Assembly (NCBI RefSeq): GCF_002632755.1
Contig: NZ_NJAK01000001.1
Coordinates: forward strand, 1,612,001-1,676,000
Source of the DNA: Xenorhabdus ishibashii
GTDB taxonomy: Bacteria; Pseudomonadota; Gammaproteobacteria; Enterobacterales; Enterobacteriaceae
DNA length: 64,000 nucleotides
Direction of reading: 5' to 3'
The position numbers were made by a program, and so were the translations under genes. This document shows positions 1 to 8,722 of the stretch, piece by piece (positions within the stretch are counted from its first letter, which is position 1; each line of letters begins with the position of its first letter). The notes under the pieces are model-generated. The model was not told where the DNA came from. It did not search any database and saw nothing but the letters and a program-made list of their open reading frames with translations.

Positions 1-768
1 ATATTCCCACGGATAATAAATTTAATTACTATAGTTATATGCGTAAAATCACCTTCAGATATAACATATGCTGTTTATTCATCCACATGGCCAATTTTAA
101 TAAGTGGAATAATTCTTTTTATTAAAATTAAAAATAATTATAAATTAAGTATAATAAACCTCTCATCCAGTCAGTTTTTTTTCAAGCGGGGATTTAATTC
201 CTTCATTGGAATTTTATTACCAAACTTATATAATTCGTTACCAACTATAATTATGGGTGGATTATTTAAGCCTTCAGAATTTGCAAAATTTGCAATTGCA
301 ATCAGATTATCAGGAATAGCTATAACAGTTCAAGAAATCATTGCAAAATCCATATATCCATTACTTTCCAGAACAAAGGGAAATCATGTAAATAAAATAA
401 TAAAAATAAATTCATTACTATCCATCCCTATTATAATAGTAATATTATTATTTGGCGAAAAAATTATCACAATACTTTTAGGAAATGAATATTCGAAAAA
501 CATTTATTTAAATATATTGATTGTAAGTATTTTTTTTATAGGACTCAGTAATTCTTATAGCGAAGGCTACTTTTTACCAAAAGGATTTGACAAAATATAT
601 AGAAATATATCCATAAGGATTTCTTTGGTATCATCTTTATTATCTGCTATATTAATATATAAATATCAGATAACCGGAGGAGCAGTTGCAATTGCAATTG
701 CCCGAATACTTTTCTTTATAGATTACCGAGTTAATTATATAAAAATCATCAAACTAACTCAAAAATAA
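1..768 (+). CDS. wzx: O-antigen flippase Wzx, C-terminal part (5' end outside window)
   Basis: The reading frame is open from base 1 to the stop at 766-768, giving about 255 residues, so the gene starts upstream of the window. The protein is very hydrophobic, with repeated membrane-spanning stretches and few charged residues, and reads like the C-terminal half of a polysaccharide (MATE/Wzx) flippase, which moves lipid-linked O-units across the inner membrane. The motif region around IRLSGIAITVQEIIAKSIYP is typical of these transporters. The internal ATG at 253 is not the start, because the frame continues upstream. It is extremely AT-rich, like the rest of the O-antigen cluster. The family call rests on hydrophobicity and on context next to wzy and glycosyltransferases. 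Confidence 0.72.
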   Translation: MFPRIINLITIVICVKSPSDITYAVYSSTWPILISGIILFIKIKNNYKLSIINLSSSQFFFKRGFNSFIGILLPNLYNSLPTIIMGGLFKPSEFAKFAIAIRLSGIAITVQEIIAKSIYPLLSRTKGNHVNKIIKINSLLSIPIIIVILLFGEKIITILLGNEYSKNIYLNILIVSIFFIGLSNSYSEGYFLPKGFDKIYRNISIRISLVSSLLSAILIYKYQITGGAVAIAIARILFFIDYRVNYIKIIKLTQK

Positions 769-824
769 CAACTCCGGCTAAACTAAGGATAACATACACT
801 ATAAACAATTAGATAAAATATAGG

Positions 825-1085
825 AAGGTAACAGATTTTCGATCATATATAGAATAGTTAGTTACTGTAGTATGGCTTTGCCTTTTTCAAGGTGAAACGT
901 GGCTAGAGTTGATATTTATTATCGTTATTGTCACAAATCAATCAATGCCATTCGTGTACTAAAAAATCGTCACCCGTTGAAAACGCTTAAAAACTCCCCG
1001 GAACGTGACCTACCTCCCTTTTGATGAGAATGACATTCAGCTCATTTGTGAAATGGATGGGTCAAGAATTCAAGGTGTGTATCAT
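825..1085 (+). pseudogene. IS1-family remnant, left part (insA/insB fragments)
   Basis: A GTG-initiated frame at 899-1024 begins VARVDIYYRYCHKS, which resembles the start of IS1 InsA. After about 24 residues it jumps to LKTLKNSPER, resembling the InsA C-terminus, so the middle is deleted. An overlapping frame (FDENDIQLICEMDG, about 1020-1075) resembles the InsB region that reads VIVCAEMDEQW in classical IS1. This is a decayed IS1-family element. The matching InsB C-terminus lies at 2500-2640, on the other side of the IS630 element. The left boundary near 825 is a guess; I could not find a clear left inverted repeat. Confidence 0.6.
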
Positions 1086-1127
1086 GAATTTCATTGTATT
1101 GCATCTAATACTGTTTAAAGTAAGTAA

Positions 1128-1664
1128 TCAAGAAAAATTAATTGCAAATTGATCACCATAACCTTCCAAGAGCGTATGTAGCTCATACTCCATGGTATCT
1201 TGAGTCCAGGTGATAAAACGTCGCCAGTGATATTTGGCTTGTTTCCAGACGATTTCAATCAGGTTTAGCTCTGGACTGTAGGCGGGAAGATAAAGTAAAA
1301 GCAGGTTGTGTTCTTGTAACCAGCGATGTCTAATTTTTTCCGCGATCCCATGGTGGATACGCGCATTATCCAACACTAAAAATGTCAGGCGCTTGTCCCC
1401 TTGTTTAGCGACCTGCTCTAAAAAATCAATCACATCAGCTCGCGTAATACTACCTGACGCTGTCTGGTAAAACAGTGTGTTGTCCGTATAATTTAACGCC
1501 CCCAGGACTGACCATCTGCCATGGGCTTGAGGCTCAGTCTCATGGGGCTTATCCCGTGGACTCCAACCATATTGCACCGGCGGAGACGCGGCAAAACCGG
1601 CCTCATCAAAATAGACCAGACGGTAATGGCCTAACTGTGCCCCGGTCTTAATTTTGCTCAGCAA
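1128..1664 (-). CDS. IS630-family transposase, OrfB (DDE catalytic half)
   Basis: This is the DDE superfamily endonuclease domain, made by -1 frameshifting from the upstream OrfA frame. Visible catalytic landmarks are YFDEAGF (first Asp, about residues 18-24 as listed), LVLDNARIHH (second Asp, with the NxxxH typical of IS630) and LPAYSPELNLIEIVWKQAK (third acidic residue, with the hallmark PxSPxLNxIE motif). It overlaps OrfA by 7 bp. The full-length fusion would be about 330 residues, normal for the family. No internal stop is seen. Confidence 0.85.
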   Translation of the reverse strand: MLSKIKTGAQLGHYRLVYFDEAGFAASPPVQYGWSPRDKPHETEPQAHGRWSVLGALNYTDNTLFYQTASGSITRADVIDFLEQVAKQGDKRLTFLVLDNARIHHGIAEKIRHRWLQEHNLLLLYLPAYSPELNLIEIVWKQAKYHWRRFITWTQDTMEYELHTLLEGYGDQFAINFS

Positions 1665-2131
1665 GGTGGATTTTTTCGCAAACTCCGTTTCATTGCGCTT
1701 TTTTTAAGCGACAGGCGGGTTCGTTTATAGGTGAGTCCCGGCTTTTTCAGGGTATTCACCAGCGTTTCAAGCGTACAGGGCAGGGAACCATGCCTTGCCT
1801 CAACGCACTGAGCTATTCGGGCGAGCGTCAGGGACTCTGCGCTGGCCGCTTCGACCGCAGTGGCAATCATTTCAGGCGTCATGGCGAGATACCGGCCGCC
1901 GGCATGACCCCCTAATAATCCGGCAATCCCGGAATGGTGCCATGTGTGAACCCAGTTGTAGATAACCCGGAGACTGCATCCTATCTCAGCGGTGATCTGG
2001 GACGGCTTGACGCCTCTGGCAAGCATGAGCAAACCCGTTCCTCGCGTACGGACGTCTCGGTGTAGGTGATTCAAGGCCAGTTGTTGTAATGTCATTCGTT
2101 CAGGCTCAGAAAGTGTTATCTTCGATTTCAT
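1658..2131 (-). CDS. IS630-family transposase, OrfA (helix-turn-helix half)
   Basis: The N-terminal part of the transposase has helix-turn-helix DNA-binding segments (residues about 40-80: GVKPSQITAEIGCSLRVIYN) and a winged-helix-like stretch to about residue 140. In its own frame it ends with 12 unrelated residues. At the A7 tract (AAAAAAAG on the minus strand, near 1700) a -1 slip moves translation into the downstream frame and gives LKKKRNETEFAKK, continuing into LLSKIKTGAQ without a stop. That is the usual IS630 layout of two frames joined by programmed -1 frameshifting. Alone, OrfA could act as a DNA-binding regulator. The element looks otherwise intact and may be active. Confidence 0.8.
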   Translation of the reverse strand: MKSKITLSEPERMTLQQLALNHLHRDVRTRGTGLLMLARGVKPSQITAEIGCSLRVIYNWVHTWHHSGIAGLLGGHAGGRYLAMTPEMIATAVEAASAESLTLARIAQCVEARHGSLPCTLETLVNTLKKPGLTYKRTRLSLKKSAMKRSLRKNPPC

Positions 2132-2146
2132 AAGAACAGGTGGAAA

Positions 2147-2214
2147 ATCGGGTTATCGGGTTATCGGGTTATCGGGTTATCGGGTTATCGGGTTATCGGG
2201 TTATCGGGTTATCG
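2147..2214. repeat. Tandem octamer repeat, 8 copies of ATCGGGTT
   Basis: Eight perfect head-to-tail copies of the 8-bp unit ATCGGGTT run from 2147 to 2210, followed by a partial ATCG. The tract starts 16 bp outside the IS630 start codon, at or near the end of that element. Perfect copies imply recent slippage expansion. No coding role is seen. Confidence 0.95.
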
Positions 2215-2306
2215 ATTATAACAGTAATGCAGATAATTTATCTTATTAACTTAATATAAATTGCTTTACCTCCTTAACAGTAAGGTTGTGCTGCAATCAA
2301 AGCTTT

Positions 2307-2327
2307 CAACACATTGAATACATAACC
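2307..2327. repeat. IS1-like right-end terminal repeat, extra copy
   Basis: The 21 bp at 2307-2327 match those at 2647-2667 at 18 of 21 positions, in the same orientation. The second copy sits 6 bp after the InsB stop, where the right terminal repeat of an IS1 element belongs. This first copy therefore probably marks the end of another decayed IS1-type element. Between the copies (2328-2499) I see no gene. Confidence 0.5.
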
Positions 2328-2499
2328 CTATGATTTGCAACGTTTGGTTTATTTTGGAAAATCCGGCATTCATGCCTTTTAATTCCGGTATGTGATGAAA
2401 AAGAGATGAGTTTATTTTTCCCCCTGAAAAAGCAAGAAAAAGTTATACACAATAAGGTCATTTATTGGAGTGCAAAATTGATCTTATTTTTTATATTGA

Positions 2500-2667
2500 G
2501 AGTTTTTAGAGGTTCCCTTAAATTTGACCTTACGTAACCGAATTCATCGTTTGAATCGTAAGACACTGGGTTATTCAAAATCGATTAGAATGCATAATAA
2601 AATTATCAGTATTTTCATCAAACGAAAACATTATAACTAAGCAAATCAATATATTGAATACATGACC
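2500..2667 (+). pseudogene. IS1-family InsB C-terminal remnant with right terminal repeat
   Basis: The frame from 2500 to the stop at 2638-2640 reads LTLRNRIHRLNRKTLGYSKS and ends IKRKHYN. This is the arginine-rich C-terminus of IS1 InsB, the family form being roughly LNLRxxxxRLxRKxxxxSKS. The upstream part of insB is missing. The sequence 2647-2667 is the likely right inverted repeat. With the fragment at 825-1085 it frames the IS630 element, giving a nested IS structure between wzx and wzy. Confidence 0.65.
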
Positions 2668-2703
2668 GCACCCATAAAAACATTTAATTTAACAGGTAAA
2701 TAA

Positions 2704-3752
2704 ATGTATATTTTTGTACTTACATTCTGTACATTATATCTTTATATTATAAAAAAATATAAAGATAATTTCATATTATTACTCATCCCTTTTTTGGTTT
2801 ATTTTTTAACCGCCGGGCTACAGTATAATATTGGTTCAGATTATTTTTCCTATATTAATATATATAATAATCAATGGCTTATCGATAAATATTATAATTC
2901 AGGCGAGTATATTTTTTTTACGCCAACAAGATATTATATTATTTAAATATGCCAGCACAATCTATATTTTTATTATTTTCGTTTTTCCAATCAATATTCA
3001 TATTTCATTTTTTAAAAAGAATAGGGAGAATGGGATTTACTTTGTGGATTTTTTTTCTTATATTTTTTACTGTTTCAAATATATATCACAACCAACTAAA
3101 TGGAATTAGACAGTATGCAGCATTAACTCTACTTCCGTTTTTAACACTACTAATTTTTGAAAAAAAGTATATAAGTTTCCTCATAGGATGCATAATTTCC
3201 ATGAGCTTCCATTTATCCGCATTCATATTTTTTATTTTTTACCCTCTCAGATGGTTTTATTTATACCTTAGAAGGTACAATTTTATACTCTTTTTATTAT
3301 GCATACCCTTATATTTTTACCTTACAAAGCTAGCCCCAAATATTATAGATCACATAAGCCCTAATTATTCTTTCTATCTTAAGAGCAAGTACGCAGAACC
3401 AACTGAATTGATAAATATTCTAACAAAAGTTTATTATTTGCCTCTAATATTTCTTTTTTTCTTTGTTTACAAAGAAAAAAATAGTAACTATTTCGACTTC
3501 TGCATTTTTATTTTTTCACTAACGTATTGGTCATTTTTAATGGGTATGAATATAGGATTACTATCGAGAATATCAAGTTATTTTTGGTTTTTCATTTTAT
3601 TCCCTAACTATTATTTAATAAAGTATTACCAACATAGAGAGAGAAAGATAGAATCATATTGTATAATATTATACTGTTTAATTCCATACTTATTAAAAGT
3701 AACCATTTTTGCAAAAAATGAGTATATATATAATAGCTATTTATTTAATTGA
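2704..3752 (+). pseudogene. wzy: O-antigen polymerase Wzy (EpsG-like), frameshifted at a T8 tract
   Basis: Two frames, 2704-2946 and its continuation to 3752, together make one hydrophobic protein. Frame 1 runs from MYIFVLTF to SGEYIFF; the frame then shifts by one base at a run of eight T (2912-2919). With nine T the reading continues IFFYANKILYYLNMPAQS and gives about 350 residues, normal for an O-antigen polymerase. The segment NQLNGIRQYAALTLLPF followed by SMSFHLSAFIFF resembles the EpsG/Wzy family core. The enzyme would link O-units at the periplasmic face. As sequenced, only an 80-residue N-terminal peptide, or a late restart at 2949, is possible. The stop codon touches the IS30 left end. 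The alternatives are a true pseudogene, a phase-variable gene, or a homopolymer sequencing error. Confidence 0.68.
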
Positions 3753-4837
3753 CCTTGGATTCGACTAATAAGCGCAATTTCTGAGAAAGGCGGTCAGTTG
3801 CTATAGTAGGCATCTTTCTCGCCAAAGGAAAATGCACTATGGCCTATATGCAACTGACCGAAATAGAAAGATATCAGATTTTCAGTTTAAAAGAAGCCGG
3901 TTTTACACAACGTTTTATTGCAACGTCGCTTAATCGAGCCCCATCAACGATTAGCCGCGAATTGAAAAGAAACCGGGAAGCCCAGAAATACTGCCCTAAA
4001 CAAGCCCAAATTAAAGCTTCAGAGCGCCGCCGTACTGCGGTAAAAGCCGTCAAAGTGACACCGGAGATAACAAAGTGGATTAAGCAGTTAATTTGGCAAG
4101 ATTTAAGCGCTGAACAAACCGTCGGTTATCTTAAAAGGGAGAAGATAATATCCTTGCATCATGAAACCGTGTATAGATTGATTTATAAGGATAAAATTAA
4201 TGGTGGTGATTTATGGCAGCACCTTAGGATTGCTAAAAAACCGTATCGTAAACGCTATGGAAGTGATGAGCGCAGAGGAAAAATCAAAAATAGAATCAGT
4301 ATTGAGCATCGCCCAAAAATTGTTGATAAAAAGCAGCGTATTGGTGATTGGGAAGGGGATACTATCGTTGGAAAAGATCATAAAAGTGCATTATTAACCT
4401 TAGTTGAACGTAAATCGTTATTTACTGTCATCATTAAACTTGAAGATAAAACAGCGGAAGGTGTTGCAAAAGCGACAAAAAGGAATTTATCAAATATAAA
4501 ACAAAAGGTTAAAACCATCACCTTTGATAATGGATTGGAGTTTGCCGAACACGAACTCATCAGTAAAAATTTAGAGTCCAAGATTTATTTTGCCCACCCT
4601 TATTCCCCCTGGGAAAGAGGAATCAATGAGAACACCAATGGACTAATCAGAGATTACTTCCCAAAAGGAACCGATTTTAATCAGGTATCAGAGCGGGAGA
4701 TAAATCTCGTCGCCAATCGATTAAATAAACGCCCTCGGAAAATTCGAGATTATAAAACACCGGATGAGCTATTTAAAGGAATACCCACTCGTTTACTTCG
4801 TTTATAACGGTGTTGCACTTATTATGTGAATGCAAGG
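3753..4837 (+). mobile_element. IS30-family insertion sequence
   Basis: Terminal inverted repeats are visible. The left end (3755-3777, TTGGATTCGACTAATAAG...) and the reverse complement of the right end (4813-4835) agree at 18 of 23 positions; adding the flanking CC/GG extends the match. A single intact transposase fills the interior. The element begins directly after the wzy stop and ends 21 bp before the next glycosyltransferase start, so it separates wzy from the downstream genes. A clear target duplication was not seen. Confidence 0.85.
3839..4807 (+). CDS. IS30-family transposase
   Basis: The 322-residue protein has the normal family length. The N-terminus (MAYMQLTEIERYQIFSLKEAGFT, helix-turn-helix to about residue 45 with APSTISRELKRN) binds the element ends. 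The catalytic DDE domain shows IGDWEGDTIVG (first Asp), TFDNGLEFAEH (second Asp) and HPYSPWERGINENTNGLIRDYFPKG with the final Glu, the IS30 signature. The frame is intact, so the element may be mobile. The start at 3839 is supported by an AAGGAAAA purine stretch about 8 bp upstream. Confidence 0.95.
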   Translation: MAYMQLTEIERYQIFSLKEAGFTQRFIATSLNRAPSTISRELKRNREAQKYCPKQAQIKASERRRTAVKAVKVTPEITKWIKQLIWQDLSAEQTVGYLKREKIISLHHETVYRLIYKDKINGGDLWQHLRIAKKPYRKRYGSDERRGKIKNRISIEHRPKIVDKKQRIGDWEGDTIVGKDHKSALLTLVERKSLFTVIIKLEDKTAEGVAKATKRNLSNIKQKVKTITFDNGLEFAEHELISKNLESKIYFAHPYSPWERGINENTNGLIRDYFPKGTDFNQVSEREINLVANRLNKRPRKIRDYKTPDELFKGIPTRLLRL

Positions 4838-4858
4838 ACTATATATAAAGGATATGAC

Positions 4859-5974
4859 ATGACTAAAATTGCATTTTTCTTACCAAATTTTATGCAAGGT
4901 GGTGCTGAAACGGTGACAGTAAGTATAGCTAATTTTATTGCAGAAAATAATCTGAATGCAAAAATATACTTCCTTGTAGCATCTACTCATGGCCCTTTAA
5001 AAGGTAAAATAAACTCAAGAATAAATATATTGAATTTAAATTGCAAAAAAACACTATTTTCTCTGATGCCGATATCAAAATTTCTACTCAAAGAGAAACC
5101 TGATGTATTATTTTCAACTCTAAAAGAGAATAATGCAATCTCTATCTTAGCCAAGATAATTACATTATCTAAGACTAAAATCGTTATTAGAGAAGCTAAT
5201 ACTTTAAGTTCTGAATTTAGTAGAGAAAAAAACATCTTACAACAAATAAAAAAAATCTTAGTAAAGTACTTATATCCCAAAGCAGATTTAATCATAGCAT
5301 TATCCAACCATATGAAGAAAGATATAATCTCTTTTATAGGGAAAAATAATGTTAACATAAGTGTAATTTATAATCCAATTAATATGGATTATATACATAA
5401 ATTATCATTAATTAAGAATGAGGATTATATAGAGTTTAACAAAACTAGAAAAAATATAGTTTCTATTGCAAGGCTATATAAATCTAAAGGATATTTAACC
5501 ATATTAGAAGCGTTAGCATTATACAAAGAAAAAAATAATAATTTCCATTTTTATGCTATTGGAGATGGCCCTGAAAAAAAACAACTAAAAGATTTTTCTA
5601 ATAAATTAGGATTATCAGAACATGTTTCATTTTTAGGATTTAAGGAAAACCCATTTAACTTACTAACGCAAGCTGATTGTTTCATTCTTGCATCACTTTA
5701 TGAAGGAATGCCAAATAGTTTACTTCAAGCTATGGCTCTAGACATTCCCGTCATTTGTACCAACAGCCCAGGAGCTTCAGCAGAAGTATTGGGATATGGT
5801 AGTTATGGAAAACTTATTGAGATTAGTGATAGTATAAATCTAAGCAAAAATCTAGACGATATATTATCAAATGACTACAAAGCAAATACCAAGAAAGTGA
5901 TTTTAGAGCGACATAACCATGAAGTAATATTAACAAAATATATGAATTCTATTCTGGGTATATTAAAGAAATGA
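4859..5974 (+). CDS. Glycosyltransferase family 4, O-antigen
   Basis: The start is placed at ATG 4859 (MTKIAFFLPNF), which follows an AAGGATATG ribosome-binding site. The longer frame from 4826 would draw its first residues from the IS30 terminal repeat. The protein has about 371 residues in two Rossmann-like domains: an N-terminal acceptor domain beginning FFLPNFMQGGAETVTVSIA, and a C-terminal domain with SIARLYKSKGY and the GT4 donor motif EGMPNSLLQAMALDIPV (the family's E-x7-E motif). It should transfer a sugar from a nucleotide donor to the lipid-linked O-unit on the cytoplasmic face. Donor and linkage cannot be told. Its stop overlaps the next start by 4 bp, so the two are translationally coupled. 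Confidence 0.85.
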   Translation: MTKIAFFLPNFMQGGAETVTVSIANFIAENNLNAKIYFLVASTHGPLKGKINSRINILNLNCKKTLFSLMPISKFLLKEKPDVLFSTLKENNAISILAKIITLSKTKIVIREANTLSSEFSREKNILQQIKKILVKYLYPKADLIIALSNHMKKDIISFIGKNNVNISVIYNPINMDYIHKLSLIKNEDYIEFNKTRKNIVSIARLYKSKGYLTILEALALYKEKNNNFHFYAIGDGPEKKQLKDFSNKLGLSEHVSFLGFKENPFNLLTQADCFILASLYEGMPNSLLQAMALDIPVICTNSPGASAEVLGYGSYGKLIEISDSINLSKNLDDILSNDYKANTKKVILERHNHEVILTKYMNSILGILKK

Positions 5975-6738
5975 GAATTGAGATATTGATTTCCACATTA
6001 AATGATGGACTGTTTGATATAAAAATTAATGAAAAATATATTTATTTAATAGTTCATCAAATTACTCTTCATGAAAAAATAGGAGTATATGAAAAGTATT
6101 TTTTAGAAAAATTAAAAAATAATAATGTTAGGTATATACAGAGTAACACTATAGGGCTTAGTAAAAGTAGAAATATCGCTCTTAAAAACTCTGTTGGTGA
6201 TATTTTATGGATTATGGATGATGATGTGGAAATATTGGAAAGCACCCATGACAAAATAATAAACAGTTATAGAAACACATCATATGATATATTAATATTA
6301 AATCATACAACTGCAAAAAATAAAACATCATCATATAATATAAAACAATATAAACATAATATAATATCCTCTGCTAAAATTCATTCAATAGATATCAGTT
6401 TTAGAAAAAAAATCAAAGAAAAAATACTTTTTGACGAAAGTTTTGGACTGGGCACAAAACTTCCATCAGGCGAAGAATACATATTCATTACAGATGCTAT
6501 AAAAGCAAACTTTTCTGTTTATCAAACTAATATTATTGCATCAGCCCATCCTAACATATCTTCTGGAGTTGATTTCTATAGTACAAAAGAAAAAATAATT
6601 GCAAAAAGGAAAATGTTAGATAGGATTTTTAGAAAATTAAGCCTAATATTAACTATATTATTTATTTTTAAAAAAACCATCTTATTAATAAAAAAGAAAA
6701 AACTTTTATCATTTATAAGATACGCATTATTCAAGTGA
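5971..6738 (+). CDS. Putative glycosyltransferase family 2, O-antigen
   Basis: This 255-residue protein has a GT-A-like N-terminal part: NTIGLSKSRNIALKNS (substrate-binding loop typical of GT2) and ILWIMDDDVE (metal-binding DxD, residues about 76-80). The C-terminus is basic and partly hydrophobic (ILTILFIFKKTILLIKKKK), suggesting membrane association. Start 5971 overlaps the upstream glycosyltransferase stop by 4 bp. The N-terminus is unusual for GT2 because the first strand and its Asp loop are weak. Very AT-rich. Function beyond sugar transfer in O-unit assembly is not inferable. Confidence 0.65.
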   Translation: MRIEILISTLNDGLFDIKINEKYIYLIVHQITLHEKIGVYEKYFLEKLKNNNVRYIQSNTIGLSKSRNIALKNSVGDILWIMDDDVEILESTHDKIINSYRNTSYDILILNHTTAKNKTSSYNIKQYKHNIISSAKIHSIDISFRKKIKEKILFDESFGLGTKLPSGEEYIFITDAIKANFSVYQTNIIASAHPNISSGVDFYSTKEKIIAKRKMLDRIFRKLSLILTILFIFKKTILLIKKKKLLSFIRYALFK

Positions 6739-6744
6739 GTTACT

Positions 6745-7530
6745 ATGCCTACCATCTCTATTATAACCCCAATGTTTAATGCAGAGAAATATATAAAGAA
6801 AACCATTACCTCAGTATTAAACCAAACCTTTGAAGACTGGGAGTTAATTATTATTGATGATAACTCTTCAGATAAATCATGCCTAGTAGTCGAACAATTC
6901 TCAATTAATAATAAAAAAATAAAATTACTCCGTTTTTCAAAAAACAATGGTGCTGCAATCTCACGAAGAGAGGCCATTAAATTAGCCACAGGACGTTATA
7001 TAGCTTTTTTAGATTCCGATGATATTTGGCATGAATCTAAGCTTAAAATTCAATTAGAATTTATGAGAAAAAATAAAGTTTCATTTTCATATGGAGATTA
7101 CTATATATTTAAAGATAATATATTAAATAAACTAGGGGAATTCAAGGCTAAACATAGAGTATCCTTCGCTGATATTTGCCTATCTTGTGATATTGGTTGT
7201 TTAACCGTAATGATCGATAGAAAAAAAATATCTGATATAACAATTCCATTATCACCTAAAGAAGATCTGGCCACATGGTTAACAATTTTGAAAGACAAAA
7301 ATATCATTGCACAAAAATACCCAGGAACGTTAGCTTATTATAGAATATCTGAAAACAGCCTATCCGCCAACAAAATAAAAGAAATAAAAAAACAATTTTA
7401 TGTTCTAAAAAAAATAGCAAACCTTAATATAATAAAGGCTATTTATTGCCTTTCTATATATATTTTAAAAGGAATTTTAAAACATTACACAAAATATAAT
7501 AATCTAAAGAAAAAATCGGGGGATATATGA
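6745..7530 (+). CDS. Glycosyltransferase family 2, O-antigen
   Basis: This is a classical GT2 protein of 261 residues. It begins with [20 protein letters not shown], then [19 protein letters not shown] (nucleotide-binding Asp loop), [11 protein letters not shown] and [10 protein letters not shown] (DxD metal site, residues about 92-95). It resembles WcaA-type transferases of O-antigen and capsule loci. It starts 6 bp after the previous gene and overlaps ugd by 4 bp, so it belongs to the same transcript. Donor sugar is unknown; the adjacent ugd and epimerase make a uronic-acid donor possible, but that is inference. Confidence 0.85.
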   Translation: MPTISIITPMFNAEKYIKKTITSVLNQTFEDWELIIIDDNSSDKSCLVVEQFSINNKKIKLLRFSKNNGAAISRREAIKLATGRYIAFLDSDDIWHESKLKIQLEFMRKNKVSFSYGDYYIFKDNILNKLGEFKAKHRVSFADICLSCDIGCLTVMIDRKKISDITIPLSPKEDLATWLTILKDKNIIAQKYPGTLAYYRISENSLSANKIKEIKKQFYVLKKIANLNIIKAIYCLSIYILKGILKHYTKYNNLKKKSGDI

Positions 7531-8693
7531 AAATAACAATTTCTGGTACTGGGTATGTCGGTCTTTCAAATGGAATTCTTCTTTCTCAGAAGAATAAAGT
7601 AATTGCCTTAGATATCAATGAAGAAAAAATAAAATCACTCAAAAATAAAAAATCACCTATTTATGATGCTGAAATAGACCAATATTTGAGAAGTAGAAAA
7701 CTAGATTTCACAGCAACTTTAGATAGAAAAGTTGCATATAAAGATGCAACTTTTGTCATTATTGCTACTCCTACAGATTACGACCCAAAAACTAATTATT
7801 TTAATACCAAATCAGTAGAGTCTGTTATTGAAGATGTATTAGAATACAATCCCTCTGCAACGATGGTAATCAAATCAACCATTCCAGTTGGCTTTACCAA
7901 ACAAATGAGAGAGAAATATCAAACTGATAATATCATTTTCTCACCTGAATTCTTGCGTGAAGGCCGTGCTCTTTATGATAACCTCTATCCATCCAGAATT
8001 GTTGTCGGTGAACGTTCAGAACGAGCAAAAATATTTGCCAATCTTCTTATTGAAGGTGCAATCAAAAAAAATGTTCCTGTTCTTTTTACCAACTCAACTG
8101 AAGCCGAAGCGATAAAACTCTTCGCCAATACTTATCTTGCTATGCGTGTAGCTTATTTTAATGAACTTGATAGCTATGCTGAAGCTAAAGGATTAAACTC
8201 ACGCCAAATCATTGAAGGTGTATGCTTAGATCCACGCATTGGTAATCATTATAATAATCCATCTTTTGGTTATGGTGGTTATTGTCTTCCAAAAGATACG
8301 AAACAATTATTGGCGAATTATCAGGAAGTACCAAATAATATTATTGGAGCAATTGTAGAAGCTAATCGAACGCGTAAAGACTTTATTTCCGACTCTATCA
8401 TCAGTAAAAACCCCAAAATAGTTGGCGTTTATCGTCTTATTATGAAATCAGGTTCGGATAATTTCAGAGCTTCTTCAATTCAAGGAATAATGAAACGAGT
8501 TAAAGCTAAAGGTATTGAGGTCGTAATTTTTGAGCCTGAAATGAAAGAAGACAACTTCTTCAATTCCAGACTAATCCGTGATTTAAATGAATTCAAAACT
8601 ATATCTGACGTTATTATTTCAAATCGCATGTCTGTAGATTTAAAAGACGTAGAATTTAAAGTATATTCACGCGATCTTTTTGGAAATGATTAA
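7527..8693 (+). CDS. ugd: UDP-glucose 6-dehydrogenase
   Basis: The enzyme oxidises UDP-glucose to UDP-glucuronate with two NAD+. The 388 residues fit the short enterobacterial Ugd. Features seen are the N-terminal Rossmann motif ([12 protein letters not shown]), [15 protein letters not shown], the substrate segment [15 protein letters not shown], and the catalytic cysteine motif [13 protein letters not shown] (Cys at about residue 253). The C-terminal domain includes [19 protein letters not shown]. It starts inside the end of the preceding glycosyltransferase gene and is followed by a nucleotide-sugar epimerase. It supplies UDP-GlcA to the O-antigen, and possibly to lipid A or capsule pathways. 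Confidence 0.93.
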   Translation: MKITISGTGYVGLSNGILLSQKNKVIALDINEEKIKSLKNKKSPIYDAEIDQYLRSRKLDFTATLDRKVAYKDATFVIIATPTDYDPKTNYFNTKSVESVIEDVLEYNPSATMVIKSTIPVGFTKQMREKYQTDNIIFSPEFLREGRALYDNLYPSRIVVGERSERAKIFANLLIEGAIKKNVPVLFTNSTEAEAIKLFANTYLAMRVAYFNELDSYAEAKGLNSRQIIEGVCLDPRIGNHYNNPSFGYGGYCLPKDTKQLLANYQEVPNNIIGAIVEANRTRKDFISDSIISKNPKIVGVYRLIMKSGSDNFRASSIQGIMKRVKAKGIEVVIFEPEMKEDNFFNSRLIRDLNEFKTISDVIISNRMSVDLKDVEFKVYSRDLFGND

Positions 8694-8722
8694 TTTATTC
8701 AAACTATAATATCTGGATTATT

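Larger units (their letters stand above)
1128..2131 (-). mobile_element. IS630-family insertion element (coding core)
   Basis: This span covers two overlapping leftward frames that together encode an IS630/Tc1-type transposase. It lies between two halves of an IS1-family remnant, so it probably inserted into the older element. Terminal inverted repeats and the TA target duplication expected for IS630 could not be fixed by eye, so only the coding core is given; true ends probably lie some tens of bases outside it. An octamer repeat begins 16 bp beyond the transposase start codon. Confidence 0.75.

Noticed and set aside
1022..1124. The frame FDENDIQLICEMDG as a separate small gene
   Set aside because: It fits the IS1 InsB N-terminal region and directly follows an InsA-like fragment, so it is treated as part of the IS1 remnant.
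2147..2214. Octamer repeats considered as a CRISPR array
   Set aside because: The units are 8 bp, directly adjacent and without spacers, and no cas gene is nearby.
2831..3109. A rightward frame inside wzy that could be read as a small membrane protein
   Set aside because: It overlaps both wzy halves in a third frame and has no ribosome-binding site; the conserved EpsG-like motifs lie in the other frames.
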